Shown: one piece after another, positions 10,222 through 17,878 of the stretch
Layout: the number at the start of each line of letters is the position of its first letter
Numbering within the stretch: the first letter of the stretch is position 1
Translations under genes and position numbers: made by a program
Notes under the pieces: generated by a model
What the model was told of the DNA's origin: nothing
What the model saw: the letters and a program-made list of their open reading frames with translations, nothing else
Database searches by the model: none
NCBI RefSeq assembly: GCF_019972815.1
Contig: NZ_BPPA01000003.1
Span: forward strand, 1 to 64,000
From: Lactobacillus huangpiensis
Lineage (GTDB): Bacteria; Bacillota; Bacilli; Lactobacillales; Lactobacillaceae
Reading direction: 5' to 3'
Length of the DNA: 64,000 nucleotides

Positions 10222-11500
10222 AGTGACTTTTACTAAAGCTCAAGATGTGATTAATTATTTATATTCACTTCCTAAATTACATGAAAAAGCAGATCTATCT
10301 TATATAAAGAAAGTACTGACTTTTTTGAATAATCCGCAAGATAAAGTTAAAACAATTCACGTTACGGGCACTAATGGTAAAGGATCTACTTCATACTATT
10401 TGAGCAGCTTGCTGCAAAAGGCCGGTCAGAAGACTGGCCTTTTTGTTTCGCCATATGTGTTCGAATTTAACGAACGTATTCAATTAAATGGGCAAAATAT
10501 TAGTGACGCAGATTTAGTAAAGACAGCTAATGCCATAGAATCAGCTTTGACAAAAATTCGTAAAACAAACAACAATTTTTCTTTAGTAACTTTTGAGTAT
10601 GAAGTGGTTATGGCCTTTCTCTATTTTGCAAGAAAAAAATGTGATTATGCTGTCATAGAAGTCGGTATAGGTGGCGAACATGACAAGACAAACGTGATTA
10701 CACCTGAAGTTAGTGTAATTACCACGATTGGTTTAGATCATGAACAAATTATCGGACCCACACTTCAGGATATTGCTCGTGAAAAAAGTGGAATAATTAA
10801 AAGAAATCGTCCTGTAGTTTTGGGTAGTATTTCTAAAGAAGTATTGCCCATAATTCAGCAAAAAGCACAAAAAGAACATGCGACAATAAAATTATTAGGA
10901 AAAGATTTTAAAATTTCCTTGCAAGAAAATTTAACTTATCAAGATCAAGATAAAAAAATTTCTTTTTTACCCAGACCTTTAGTAGAAGGTTATGATGTAG
11001 GTATCGCTGTTGCTGCTGTTAGCCTTTTGGGAGTGAAACTTTCTGTAGCTGAAATTAAAGAGGCAATAAATCAAACCAAAATTCCTGGTCGTTATCAGAT
11101 TGTGCAAAACAAACCTTTAGTAATTCTTGATGGCGCACATAATATTCAAGCCATGCAAAACCTGCTTAATTTTGCTCATTTTGAACAGAGGAAAAAACAG
11201 GGCAAAATTAGAGTTTTGATTATGATGATGAAAGATAAGGATATTGAGCAAGTATTTAAATTGTTTAAATCAGAAGATGAAGTATACATTACAACAATTG
11301 ATTATCCTCGTGCAGCCAAGAAAAAAGATTTCCCGACTTGGATTCAAGAAAAATACCAATACCAAGCTGACTGGGAAACATCTTTTAGGAGTTTAAAGCA
11401 GAAGAGTCAAACAAATGATATACTGCTAGTGACGGGATCGTTTTATTTAGTCGGAAATATTTTACAAATGGAGACAAAAAATGCGGGTTCAAGGTCTTGA
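10214..11500 (+). CDS. folC: Folylpolyglutamate synthase / dihydrofolate synthase
   Basis: A 428-residue Mur-ligase-family enzyme that adds glutamate to folates and possibly to dihydropteroate. The P-loop TGTNGKGS is at residues 51-58; the second ATP/Mg region contains [23 protein letters not shown] and the C-terminal domain has ILDGAHN. It starts with GTG inside the valS end, which suggests translational coupling. A second in-frame GTG nine bases later (10223) is an equally reasonable start. No folP or folK is in the window, so whether it also makes dihydrofolate is open. Confidence 0.92.
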   Translation: MNKVTFTKAQDVINYLYSLPKLHEKADLSYIKKVLTFLNNPQDKVKTIHVTGTNGKGSTSYYLSSLLQKAGQKTGLFVSPYVFEFNERIQLNGQNISDADLVKTANAIESALTKIRKTNNNFSLVTFEYEVVMAFLYFARKKCDYAVIEVGIGGEHDKTNVITPEVSVITTIGLDHEQIIGPTLQDIAREKSGIIKRNRPVVLGSISKEVLPIIQQKAQKEHATIKLLGKDFKISLQENLTYQDQDKKISFLPRPLVEGYDVGIAVAAVSLLGVKLSVAEIKEAINQTKIPGRYQIVQNKPLVILDGAHNIQAMQNLLNFAHFEQRKKQGKIRVLIMMMKDKDIEQVFKLFKSEDEVYITTIDYPRAAKKKDFPTWIQEKYQYQADWETSFRSLKQKSQTNDILLVTGSFYLVGNILQMETKNAGSRS

Positions 11501-12161
11501 TGACGAAATTAAGGGAATATTATTCGATATGGACGGATTGCTGGTCAATTCTGAAAATTTGTATTGGGAAGCTAACATACAGGCTGCTAAAGAAGCAAAT
11601 CTAGGTACCCCAGACGATATCTATCTTAAATTAGTTGGCTCAACAACCACTGATATGGACGATTTTTATCGTAAATACTTTAAAAATAAGAAGCAGCGGG
11701 ACCAATTTATTAAGCGTACGGATGAGTTGGTGTGGCAGTGGACCGAGGAAGGTAAACTAAAATTGCGCCCTGGAGTGCAAGAAGCTCTTGATCTTTTTCA
11801 AAAAGCTGGTTTACCTATGGCAGTGATTACCAGTAACACCGAAGATGTGGTAGAGCATAATTTGTGGGCAACAGGTAGCCGCAATTATTTTCAATTTCAT
11901 TTAAATTATGATGATGTTAAAAAAAATAATGTTCAGCCAAAACCCGCACCAGATATTTATCTCTTGGCTGCTCAAAAATTACATGTTCCTCAAAATAAAA
12001 TTCTGGCCTTTGAAGATTCTTCTCCCGGATTGCTTGCGGCCGTTAATGCAGGTTTAAAGTGCGTAATGGTGCCTGATTTAATTCCGGCAAGTAAAAACGA
12101 CTATCAAAATGCTGTATTTGTCTGTAAAGATTTTTATGAATTTTTGAAAAAGGTTTGTTAA
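11481..12161 (+). CDS. HAD-superfamily hydrolase, beta-phosphoglucomutase-like subfamily
   Basis: A 226-residue haloacid dehalogenase-fold phosphatase or phosphomutase. Motif I is DMDG at residues 16-19 (D16 nucleophile, D18 acid/base), followed by a helical cap, motif II in ITSNTED, a Lys in the QPKPAPDIYL region, and motif III/IV in FEDSSPGLLAAVNAG. This pattern fits subfamily IA (beta-PGM/phosphoglycolate phosphatase). The substrate cannot be deduced. It overlaps folC by 20 bases, so it belongs to the valS–folC transcription unit. Confidence 0.85.
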   Translation: MRVQGLDDEIKGILFDMDGLLVNSENLYWEANIQAAKEANLGTPDDIYLKLVGSTTTDMDDFYRKYFKNKKQRDQFIKRTDELVWQWTEEGKLKLRPGVQEALDLFQKAGLPMAVITSNTEDVVEHNLWATGSRNYFQFHLNYDDVKKNNVQPKPAPDIYLLAAQKLHVPQNKILAFEDSSPGLLAAVNAGLKCVMVPDLIPASKNDYQNAVFVCKDFYEFLKKVC

Positions 12162-12196
12162 TTTTCAACGTATTTAATAGTGAAAGGAATGGTTTT

Positions 12197-12820
12197 ATGG
12201 AATTGATAAAATCTAATCACTATTTATTGAAAACTGACTGGGAAATGTTAAACAGCCTTTTTGATGAGTTGAAAGAACGTGGAATAGAGAAATTCGATGA
12301 ACTTTTTATAAAACTGACAGAGCTAAAAATCATGAATTTCGATGATTTGCTCAAATATATTTCTGGCAGTCAATGCGATAAAAATTTAGCTGTTCTTTGT
12401 GAGGGACTGCTTGAAAGACTGAGGTCGGCGGTTCCAGATCGTGAACTTATTATGACATCCAGTGATGAAGTAGGTACCTATTTATTGGATAAGTTGGCTG
12501 GCCGTAAACAAGAAGAGCTTTGGGCAGTTTATATTGATAACAGTAATCATATTGTTGCTGAAAAAAGATTATTTCAAGGAACTTTAGATAAGTCAATTGC
12601 TCACCCACGGGAAATTTTCCGTTAGGCAGTAATTTATGCCTGCGCAGGCTTTTTTGTGGTTCATAATCATCCAAGTGGCAATTTAATTCCATCAAAAAGC
12701 GATATAGAGCTAACTAAAATGCTTTTTGCAGCTTCTGAATTATTTCATATTGACTTTCTTGATCATTTTATTGTGGGGAAGGGACAATATGTGAGTTTGC
12801 GTGAACGGCAATTATTTTAA
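12197..12820 (+). pseudogene. radC: radC (DNA repair/JAB-domain protein), interrupted by an in-frame amber codon
   Basis: From the ATG at 12197 (AAAGGA upstream) the frame encodes the RadC N-terminal region and then meets TAG at 12623-12625 directly after HPREIFR. The same frame continues without any other stop to TAA at 12818-12820 and encodes the rest of the JPC/JAB domain, including HNHPSG (His156, His158) and Asp169, the expected metal ligands. In intact relatives the interrupted position is normally Gln, and CAG to TAG is a single change. The upstream part alone lacks the metal site. The neighbours folC–HAD and mreB are as usual for radC in lactobacilli. It could be a pseudogene, a recent mutation or a base-call error. 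Confidence 0.88.
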
Positions 12821-12866
12821 ATTCATCTTAAAGTTACATTTCATTTTCTTTTTTAAGTTGCACTTT

Positions 12867-12875
12867 ATGCTATAA
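12867..12875 (+). promoter_or_regulatory. mreB promoter, extended -10
   Basis: TGCTATAAT (TATAAT at 12870-12875) is an extended -10 element located 43 bases before the mreB GTG. No convincing -35 is seen at 16-18 bases upstream. An AAGGAGAG ribosome binding site follows at 12904-12911. Confidence 0.6.
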
Positions 12876-12918
12876 TTATTCAAGATTTAGAGACTGCAAT
12901 AATTAAGGAGAGATTTAC

Positions 12919-13923
12919 GTGTTTGGATTAGGAGCAAAAAATATTGGCATCGATTTAGGGACGGCCAATACTCTTGTTTATATGGAAGGCAAAGGAATTG
13001 TTTTAAGGGAGCCTTCTGTTGTGGCTAAAAATACCCATACTGGAAAAGTAATTGCGGTAGGGTCAGAAGCAAGAGAAATGATCGGAAGGACACCGGAAAG
13101 CATAGTGGCTATCAGGCCAATGAAAGATGGTGTAATTGCTGATTATGATACAACTGCCTCTATGCTTAAGTATTTTATAGAAAAGACTGTAGGCAACTCC
13201 AAACCTTCAGCTATGATTTGTGTACCTTCGGGAGTAACTGAAGTTGAAAAACGGGCAGTTATTGATGCTGCTCGTGTAGCTGGTGCACGTGAAGCCTTTG
13301 TAATAGAAGAGCCTTTTGCAGCCGCCATTGGAGCTGGATTGCCAGTAATGGATCCTACAGGTTCAATGGTCGTGGATATTGGTGGTGGGACTACTGATGT
13401 AGCAACGATTTCTCTTGGTGGAATTGTTTCATCTACATCAATTCGTCAGGCTGGTGATAAGTTTAATACTGCAATTGTAAATTATGTACATTCAAATTTT
13501 AATCTTTTGATCGGTGAAAGAACCGCTGAAGACATAAAAATCCAAATTGGCTCCGCTTCAGTTGAAAAGGCAGAAGGAATTGAATCTGTCAATATTCGTG
13601 GACGTGATTTAGTTACCGGATTGCCAAAATCAGTTGATGTTAAAGCAGTTGATGTTTCAAAAGCAATTCAAGATGTTGTTCAAGATATTATTGTTGCTAT
13701 TAAAGAAACTCTAGAACAAACCTCTCCTGAAATTGCAGCGGATGTAATTGATCATGGTATTGTGCTAACTGGTGGCGGTGCTTTACTTAAGAATTTGCCA
13801 GATGTTATTTCAGAAGCTACTAAAGTTCCAGTATTTATAGCACAAGACCCATTAGATTGTGTTGCAGTTGGTACAGGTGAGTCTCTGAAAAATATTGAAG
13901 TAATGCGTAGAAGTCGCAGATAA
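12919..13923 (+). CDS. mreB: Rod shape-determining actin homologue MreB
   Basis: The 334-residue protein forms membrane-associated filaments that organise lateral peptidoglycan synthesis. Actin-fold ATP-binding segments are visible: [13 protein letters not shown] (phosphate 1), [12 protein letters not shown] (phosphate 2) and [11 protein letters not shown] (adenosine). The start is GTG, supported by AAGGAGAG eight bases upstream. It opens the mreBCD block, with a weak hairpin between mreB and mreC. Length and motifs are those of the family. Confidence 0.97.
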   Translation: MFGLGAKNIGIDLGTANTLVYMEGKGIVLREPSVVAKNTHTGKVIAVGSEAREMIGRTPESIVAIRPMKDGVIADYDTTASMLKYFIEKTVGNSKPSAMICVPSGVTEVEKRAVIDAARVAGAREAFVIEEPFAAAIGAGLPVMDPTGSMVVDIGGGTTDVATISLGGIVSSTSIRQAGDKFNTAIVNYVHSNFNLLIGERTAEDIKIQIGSASVEKAEGIESVNIRGRDLVTGLPKSVDVKAVDVSKAIQDVVQDIIVAIKETLEQTSPEIAADVIDHGIVLTGGGALLKNLPDVISEATKVPVFIAQDPLDCVAVGTGESLKNIEVMRRSRR

Positions 13924-13932
13924 TACAAAAAG

Positions 13933-13954
13933 TCGGCTATTATTGCCGATTTTT
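13933..13954 (+). terminator. Weak hairpin with T-run between mreB and mreC
   Basis: TCGGC (13933-13937) pairs with GCCGA (13945-13949) and is followed by TTTTT. With only a 5-bp stem it is probably a partial terminator or processing site that lowers mreCD expression relative to mreB. Confidence 0.5.
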
Positions 13955-13973
13955 CTTTAGGGACTGTTTCCAA

Positions 13974-14825
13974 ATGAAGAAATTTTTACAGAATAAAAAA
14001 CTGTTGTCAGCATGTCTTGCAGTTATTGTAGTATTTATAGTTTTAGGTGGTAGTGTTAGCTTGCGTAATAAGCGCAACACTCCATTAATTATTCAAAGCT
14101 TTGGTAATGATATAGTCGCTGTAGGGTCAAGGATTATTGATTTTCCTCTTAGTTTTGTGTCTGGCAGTTTAAATAATGTGCATGATTTGCTGAATACTCA
14201 AGATGAAAATAACTATCTTAAGAGCCAAATAACCGATTTGGAACAAACAAAGGCTCGTAACTCAAGTCTTGAAGCTGAAAATAAACAACTTAAGTCCGCT
14301 TTAAAGTTAAAAGAAACTTTAACTGACTATAATATGGTTCAAGCCTCGGTAATTTCGCGTTCACCAGACAGCTGGACAGACCTTTTGGTTATTAACAAGG
14401 GAACTACTTCTGGCTTACGTAAAAACATGGCCGTGATGTCGGGCGGTGGAGTTATTGGTCGTATAATAGAGGTAAATGCTGCTTCTGCAAAAGTGGAATT
14501 AATTACCACTAGTGACAAGTCGGCAAACCGTTTTGCAGTTCAAGCTCAAGCCACAAATGGAAAAAAGGTTCATGGCATAATTACAGTGATAGGTAACAAA
14601 ACTTTAGCCTTTACTCAAGCAATGGATAGTAAAAAACTTAAGCGTGGTACGAAAATTTACACTAGCGGAATGGGTGGTAATTCTCCTAAAGGATTATTAG
14701 TAGGAACTATTTCTGCTACAACACATGACTCATTTGGCTTATCTGATTTAATCAAAATAAATCCAGCTGGCGAATTAAACGATCCTTCAGTTGTCACTGT
14801 TATCAAAAGGAAAGTGAACGACTAA
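13974..14825 (+). CDS. mreC: Rod shape-determining protein MreC
   Basis: A 283-residue protein with an N-terminal membrane anchor (about residues 10-30), a coiled coil (about 72-110, QDENNYLKSQITDLEQTK…) and an extracellular beta-barrel domain containing the conserved-looking VISRSPDSWTDLLVINKG and GMGGNSPKGLLVG segments. It is part of the elongation complex with MreB, MreD and RodA/PBP2. Its TAA shares one base with the ATG of mreD, so translation is coupled. Confidence 0.95.
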   Translation: MKKFLQNKKLLSACLAVIVVFIVLGGSVSLRNKRNTPLIIQSFGNDIVAVGSRIIDFPLSFVSGSLNNVHDLLNTQDENNYLKSQITDLEQTKARNSSLEAENKQLKSALKLKETLTDYNMVQASVISRSPDSWTDLLVINKGTTSGLRKNMAVMSGGGVIGRIIEVNAASAKVELITTSDKSANRFAVQAQATNGKKVHGIITVIGNKTLAFTQAMDSKKLKRGTKIYTSGMGGNSPKGLLVGTISATTHDSFGLSDLIKINPAGELNDPSVVTVIKRKVND

Positions 14826-15358
14826 TGAAGACACTGCGAAAATTTACTCTTGTCTTAGCATTATATGTTGCTTTAGCTATTAGTGGCAGCTTGTCCTTTT
14901 ACCTGCATCAGTTTTTCTCATTTGGCAAAGCTTCTAACTTATTAGTACCTGTTAGTATGATGCTAATCGCCCTATTTGATGACACTAATAATAAAGAAAT
15001 TTGGTTGGCTTTAGGTGCAGGTATAGTCAGTGACATTTATTTTTTTGGCATTATAGGCATTTACGCAATTATCTTGCCAATAGTTTCATGGCTATTGCAA
15101 AAATCTGCACGATTTTTGCCTGAGGTATTTTGGGCCAGAGTTCTGGCAGTTTTAATTGCTTCTGTTCTAACTCAAGGCTTCACGTGGCTGATTTTGAATA
15201 TGACAGGTTTGTCAAGTATTGGTATTTTGAAGCTGGTGCAAAGTATTTTGCCAACTCTGTGCTGGGTATTTATATTTATTTGTGCCACCTATAAATTATG
15301 GTGGAATCTGGCTCTTAACTATCCTTTTATGGTTAATTTGGAAAATTACCGGCAATAA
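14825..15358 (+). CDS. mreD: Rod shape-determining membrane protein MreD
   Basis: A 177-residue integral membrane protein with about five or six hydrophobic segments and little else, consistent with MreD. It begins within the mreC stop codon (TAATG) and is followed immediately by a strong terminator, so it closes the mreBCD unit. Sequence conservation in this family is low; the call rests on position and topology. Confidence 0.9.
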   Translation: MKTLRKFTLVLALYVALAISGSLSFYLHQFFSFGKASNLLVPVSMMLIALFDDTNNKEIWLALGAGIVSDIYFFGIIGIYAIILPIVSWLLQKSARFLPEVFWARVLAVLIASVLTQGFTWLILNMTGLSSIGILKLVQSILPTLCWVFIFICATYKLWWNLALNYPFMVNLENYRQ

Positions 15359-15390
15359 AAAACGTGAGATACAAGTCTCACGTTTTTTAT
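15359..15390. terminator. Bidirectional terminator between mreD and the DUF4044 gene
   Basis: AACGTGAGA (15361-15369) pairs perfectly with TCTCACGTT (15376-15384), with A and T runs on the two sides. It can end mreBCD (+) and the convergent small gene on the minus strand. Confidence 0.88.
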
Positions 15391-15527
15391 TCGAAAAAGC
15401 CAAAGCTTGATAATGCACCAACAGCCTGCATTACAACTGCCGCTAGAGTAATTAATGCCATTAGCCAAGCCATAGCAATTGTTAATTTTTGAAATTTAGA
15501 TCTCTTTTTCTTATGTCTTCGCGTCAT
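15387..15527 (-). CDS. Small membrane protein, DUF4044-type (46 residues)
   Basis: A short minus-strand gene with a basic N-terminus (MTRRHKKKRSKFQK) followed by one hydrophobic membrane segment (about residues 15-38) and a short FGFFE tail. It has a full consensus ribosome binding site AGGAGGTCA four bases before ATG and a good promoter, so it is very likely expressed. Position between mreD and DUF3397/mraZ and the sequence fit the small DUF4044 family of lactobacilli; function is unknown. Its size makes it easy to miss. The basic N-terminus predicts that the N-terminus stays in the cytoplasm. Confidence 0.85.
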   Translation of the reverse strand: MTRRHKKKRSKFQKLTIAMAWLMALITLAAVVMQAVGALSSFGFFE

Positions 15528-15551
15528 TGATTGACCTCCTACTTGAACAAT

Positions 15552-15580
15552 ATTTTATGCTACTTAATAGTTTTTTTCAA
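15552..15580 (-). promoter_or_regulatory. Promoter of the DUF4044 gene
   Basis: On the minus strand TTGAAA (15580-15575), a 17-base gap and TAAAAT (15557-15552) form a good sigma-A promoter about 25 bases before the start codon. Confidence 0.7.
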
Positions 15581-15627
15581 TCGCGGAGTAAGATAAAATA
15601 GATATTAAATGATAGAGGATGTAGCCA

Positions 15628-15954
15628 ATGTTTTTAATTATATTGATACCAGTTATAGGTCTTGCTTTAGCTTATATTGTCAATAAAATGTTTCCTAAAG
15701 CTCAATTTAGGGGATATGATTTATTGCCTTTCTTTTTTATATATGCATGTCACTTAATTACCATGCACCAAAAAAGACCTGAGTTTTTGCCTTATGGTTT
15801 CTTTGTTTTTTTCTTCTTAGTTATAGTTATAGCAATATCTGATGCTGTTAAAAATAAAAATCTCTCTTTAAGTCAAACTCTGCGTAAAATCTGGGATTAC
15901 TTAACTGTAAATACTATTTTTTGGTATCTGGGTCTATTATTTTTGATGATATAG
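15628..15954 (+). CDS. DUF3397 family membrane protein
   Basis: A 108-residue protein with three or four predicted membrane segments (LIILIPVIGLALAYIV; LPFFFIYACHLITM; FFVFFFLVIVIAI; FWYLGLLFLMI). I recognise it as DUF3397, a family commonly found just before mraZ in lactobacilli; its role is unknown. GAGGAT supports the start, and a strong terminator separates it from mraZ, so it is a single-gene unit divergent from the DUF4044 gene. Confidence 0.75.
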   Translation: MFLIILIPVIGLALAYIVNKMFPKAQFRGYDLLPFFFIYACHLITMHQKRPEFLPYGFFVFFFLVIVIAISDAVKNKNLSLSQTLRKIWDYLTVNTIFWYLGLLFLMI

Positions 15955-15990
15955 TCAAACTTTTTAATAAAAAAATTTTAAAAAAACTAG

Positions 15991-16020
15991 TCGCAAACCT
16001 GAATTGGTTTGCGATTTTTT
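15991..16020 (+). terminator. Terminator after the DUF3397 gene
   Basis: TCGCAAACC (15991-15999) pairs with GGTTTGCGA (16006-16014) and is followed by TTTTTT. It insulates the division cluster from upstream transcription. Confidence 0.9.
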
Positions 16021-16065
16021 CTTTTTGTGTCATTAAAAAATAAATATTTAACTTTTTTGACTAAA

Positions 16066-16095
16066 AAGTGGTAGGAAGTGGTGAATTGTGGTAAA
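16066..16095 (+). promoter_or_regulatory. Three 10-bp direct repeats upstream of mraZ (candidate MraZ operator)
   Basis: AAGTGGTAGG, AAGTGGTGAA and TTGTGGTAAA lie head to tail, so GTGGT recurs at 16068, 16078 and 16088, exactly one helical turn apart. MraZ proteins bind short direct repeats upstream of their own gene in E. coli (TGGGN repeats) and mollicutes (AAAGTG-type decamers). The third repeat overlaps a possible extended -10 (TGGTAAATT). Binding by this MraZ is inferred. Confidence 0.7.
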
Positions 16096-16120
16096 TTATT
16101 TAGTGGAAGGGGGCTAAGCC

Positions 16121-16552
16121 ATGTTCATGGGTGAATATCATCACAATCTTGACAGCAAAGGGCGTTTAATTATACCTGCCCGTTTGCGTAGCCAAATAGG
16201 TGACAAAATGATATTTACTCGCGGAATGGAAGGCTGCATTTTTGGCTATACTACTGAGGCGTGGCAAAAAATTGAAGCTAAATTAGCGCAACTTCCATTG
16301 ACTAAGAGAAATGCGCGTAGCTTTACGCGTTTGTTCTACTCTGGTGCGATGGAATGCGAATTTGACAAACAAGGTCGTGTGAATCTGACCACAACGCTGA
16401 AGAAACATGCTTCCCTTGTCAAAGAATGTGTCATTGTAGGAGTTTCTGATCGAATTGAAATTTGGTCTAAGGAACGTTGGGAAAGCTTTAGTGATGAAGC
16501 CAATGAAAACTATGATGATATCGCAGAAAATTTGGATGAAATTGAACTATAA
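16121..16552 (+). CDS. mraZ: Transcriptional regulator MraZ
   Basis: A 143-residue protein with two AbrB/SpoVT-like swapped-hairpin repeats, MGEYHHNLDSKGRLIIPARLR near the N-terminus and FSGAMECEFDKQGRVNLTTTLK-like residues in the second half. MraZ heads the division and cell-wall (dcw) cluster and controls its transcription. The downstream rsmH starts 2 bases after the stop, so the two are coupled. Tandem GTGGT repeats lie just upstream. Confidence 0.95.
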   Translation: MFMGEYHHNLDSKGRLIIPARLRSQIGDKMIFTRGMEGCIFGYTTEAWQKIEAKLAQLPLTKRNARSFTRLFYSGAMECEFDKQGRVNLTTTLKKHASLVKECVIVGVSDRIEIWSKERWESFSDEANENYDDIAENLDEIEL

Positions 16553-16554
16553 TT

Positions 16555-17502
16555 ATGGAATTCAAACACACCAGTGTACTCTTACACCAAACAATAGATA
16601 ATTTAAAACTAAAAAATGGTGGTCTTTATGTAGACGCAACTTTTGGCGGTGGCGGTCATGCAAAATATTTATTGAGCAAACTTGCTAGTGGTACCTTAAT
16701 TGGTTTTGATCAAGACGAATATGCAATAAATTCGGCTAAGTTAAACTTTGCTGATTTACTTGTTCAAAATGCCGATCCTAAATTACAATTGGTACATGAT
16801 AATTTTAGCCATTTAAAAGAGAATCTGGTTGAGCTGGGTTATCAAAATGGTATAGATGGGATTTACTATGATTTGGGAGTTTCCTCGCCACAATTTGATC
16901 AGGCACAAAGGGGTTTTTCTTATCGCTTCGATGCAAGATTAGATATGAGAATGGATCAAGAGCAAAGTCTTGATGCTTATCAATTGGTTAATAACTCAAG
17001 CCAAAAAGAATTGGCGAATATTTTGTATAAATTTGGTGGAGAAAAATATTCTCGCCAGATCGCCCATAAAATTGTCCTTAAGAGACAAAAAAAGCCAATT
17101 GAGACAACATTTGAACTGGTTGATATAATTAAGGAAGCAATTCCTGCGTTTGCAAGAAGGACTGGTGGACACCCAGCAAAAAAGACCTTTCAGGCTTTGC
17201 GTGTTGCTGTGAATCACGAGCTTGATGTTTTAACTGAATCACTTGAAGAGGCGGTTCACTTGTTAAAACCAGGTGGCCGAATTAGTGTGATTACCTTTCA
17301 GTCTGATGAAGACAAAATTGTAAAAAATATTTTTAAAAAATACTCTGAAGTTGATGTACCTAGGGGAATGCCAGTTATTCCTGACAACTTGAAGCCAATG
17401 CTTCGTTTAGTTAACCGCAAACCCATTGTTGCCTCACCCGAAGAGCTAAAGAATAATAATCGCTCACACAGTGCAAAGTTGCGAGTCGCAGAAAAATTGT
17501 AA
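16555..17502 (+). CDS. rsmH: 16S rRNA m4C1402 methyltransferase RsmH (MraW)
   Basis: A 315-residue SAM-dependent methyltransferase that N4-methylates C1402 of 16S rRNA. The SAM site is YVDATFGGGGHAKYLL, and the family signature YDLGVSSPQFDQAQRGFSYR follows, then an insertion domain and GGRISVITFQSDEDKIVK. Length and motifs are normal for the family. It lies in the standard second position of the dcw cluster between mraZ and ftsL. Confidence 0.96.
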   Translation: MEFKHTSVLLHQTIDNLKLKNGGLYVDATFGGGGHAKYLLSKLASGTLIGFDQDEYAINSAKLNFADLLVQNADPKLQLVHDNFSHLKENLVELGYQNGIDGIYYDLGVSSPQFDQAQRGFSYRFDARLDMRMDQEQSLDAYQLVNNSSQKELANILYKFGGEKYSRQIAHKIVLKRQKKPIETTFELVDIIKEAIPAFARRTGGHPAKKTFQALRVAVNHELDVLTESLEEAVHLLKPGGRISVITFQSDEDKIVKNIFKKYSEVDVPRGMPVIPDNLKPMLRLVNRKPIVASPEELKNNNRSHSAKLRVAEKL

Positions 17503-17515
17503 AGAGGAAAAAACA

Positions 17516-17878
17516 ATGGCTGATAATTTAGCAAGAAAAGTAGAGTTTAATCCTAATGAGCAAAGAGATCCAAAGAAGAGACAACGTCAAGTTCTCAATC
17601 ATCACAACGTTGCTTGGACCGGCTTTGAAAAGTCCTTGCTCGTATTGGGAACAATAATAACCATTGGCTTAATGACAATGCTAGTTTCTTCCAGTATTTC
17701 TGCTACTTCAGCTCAACATGAACTTACCAATGTGCAACGGTCTGTTGCAAAAGGGCAAAGTCAGGTTGGAGATTTGCATCAAGAATTAGGTGAGTTAACC
17801 TCAAGCTCTCGTATGAGTAAAATTGCACGTAGCAAGGGGTTAGCTTTGAATGAGAAAAATATTAGGACTATACGCTGA
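17516..17878 (+). CDS. ftsL: Cell division protein FtsL
   Basis: A 120-residue bitopic protein with a basic cytoplasmic N-terminus, one membrane segment (about residues 41-62, SLLVLGTIITIGLMTMLVSSS) and a short extracellular coiled coil. It forms the FtsL–DivIC–FtsQ complex that activates septal synthesis. The ATG at 17516 is preceded by AGAGGA. The frame is open upstream into rsmH, but starts there lack such a site. Its TGA overlaps the ATG of the following PBP gene. Confidence 0.88.
   Translation: MADNLARKVEFNPNEQRDPKKRQRQVLNHHNVAWTGFEKSLLVLGTIITIGLMTMLVSSSISATSAQHELTNVQRSVAKGQSQVGDLHQELGELTSSSRMSKIARSKGLALNEKNIRTIR

Noticed and set aside
12623-12625. Pyrrolysine or selenocysteine insertion at the radC amber codon
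   Set aside because: Pyrrolysine machinery is not expected in this lineage, UAG is not the selenocysteine codon, and RadC needs neither residue; a simple CAG-to-TAG change is enough.
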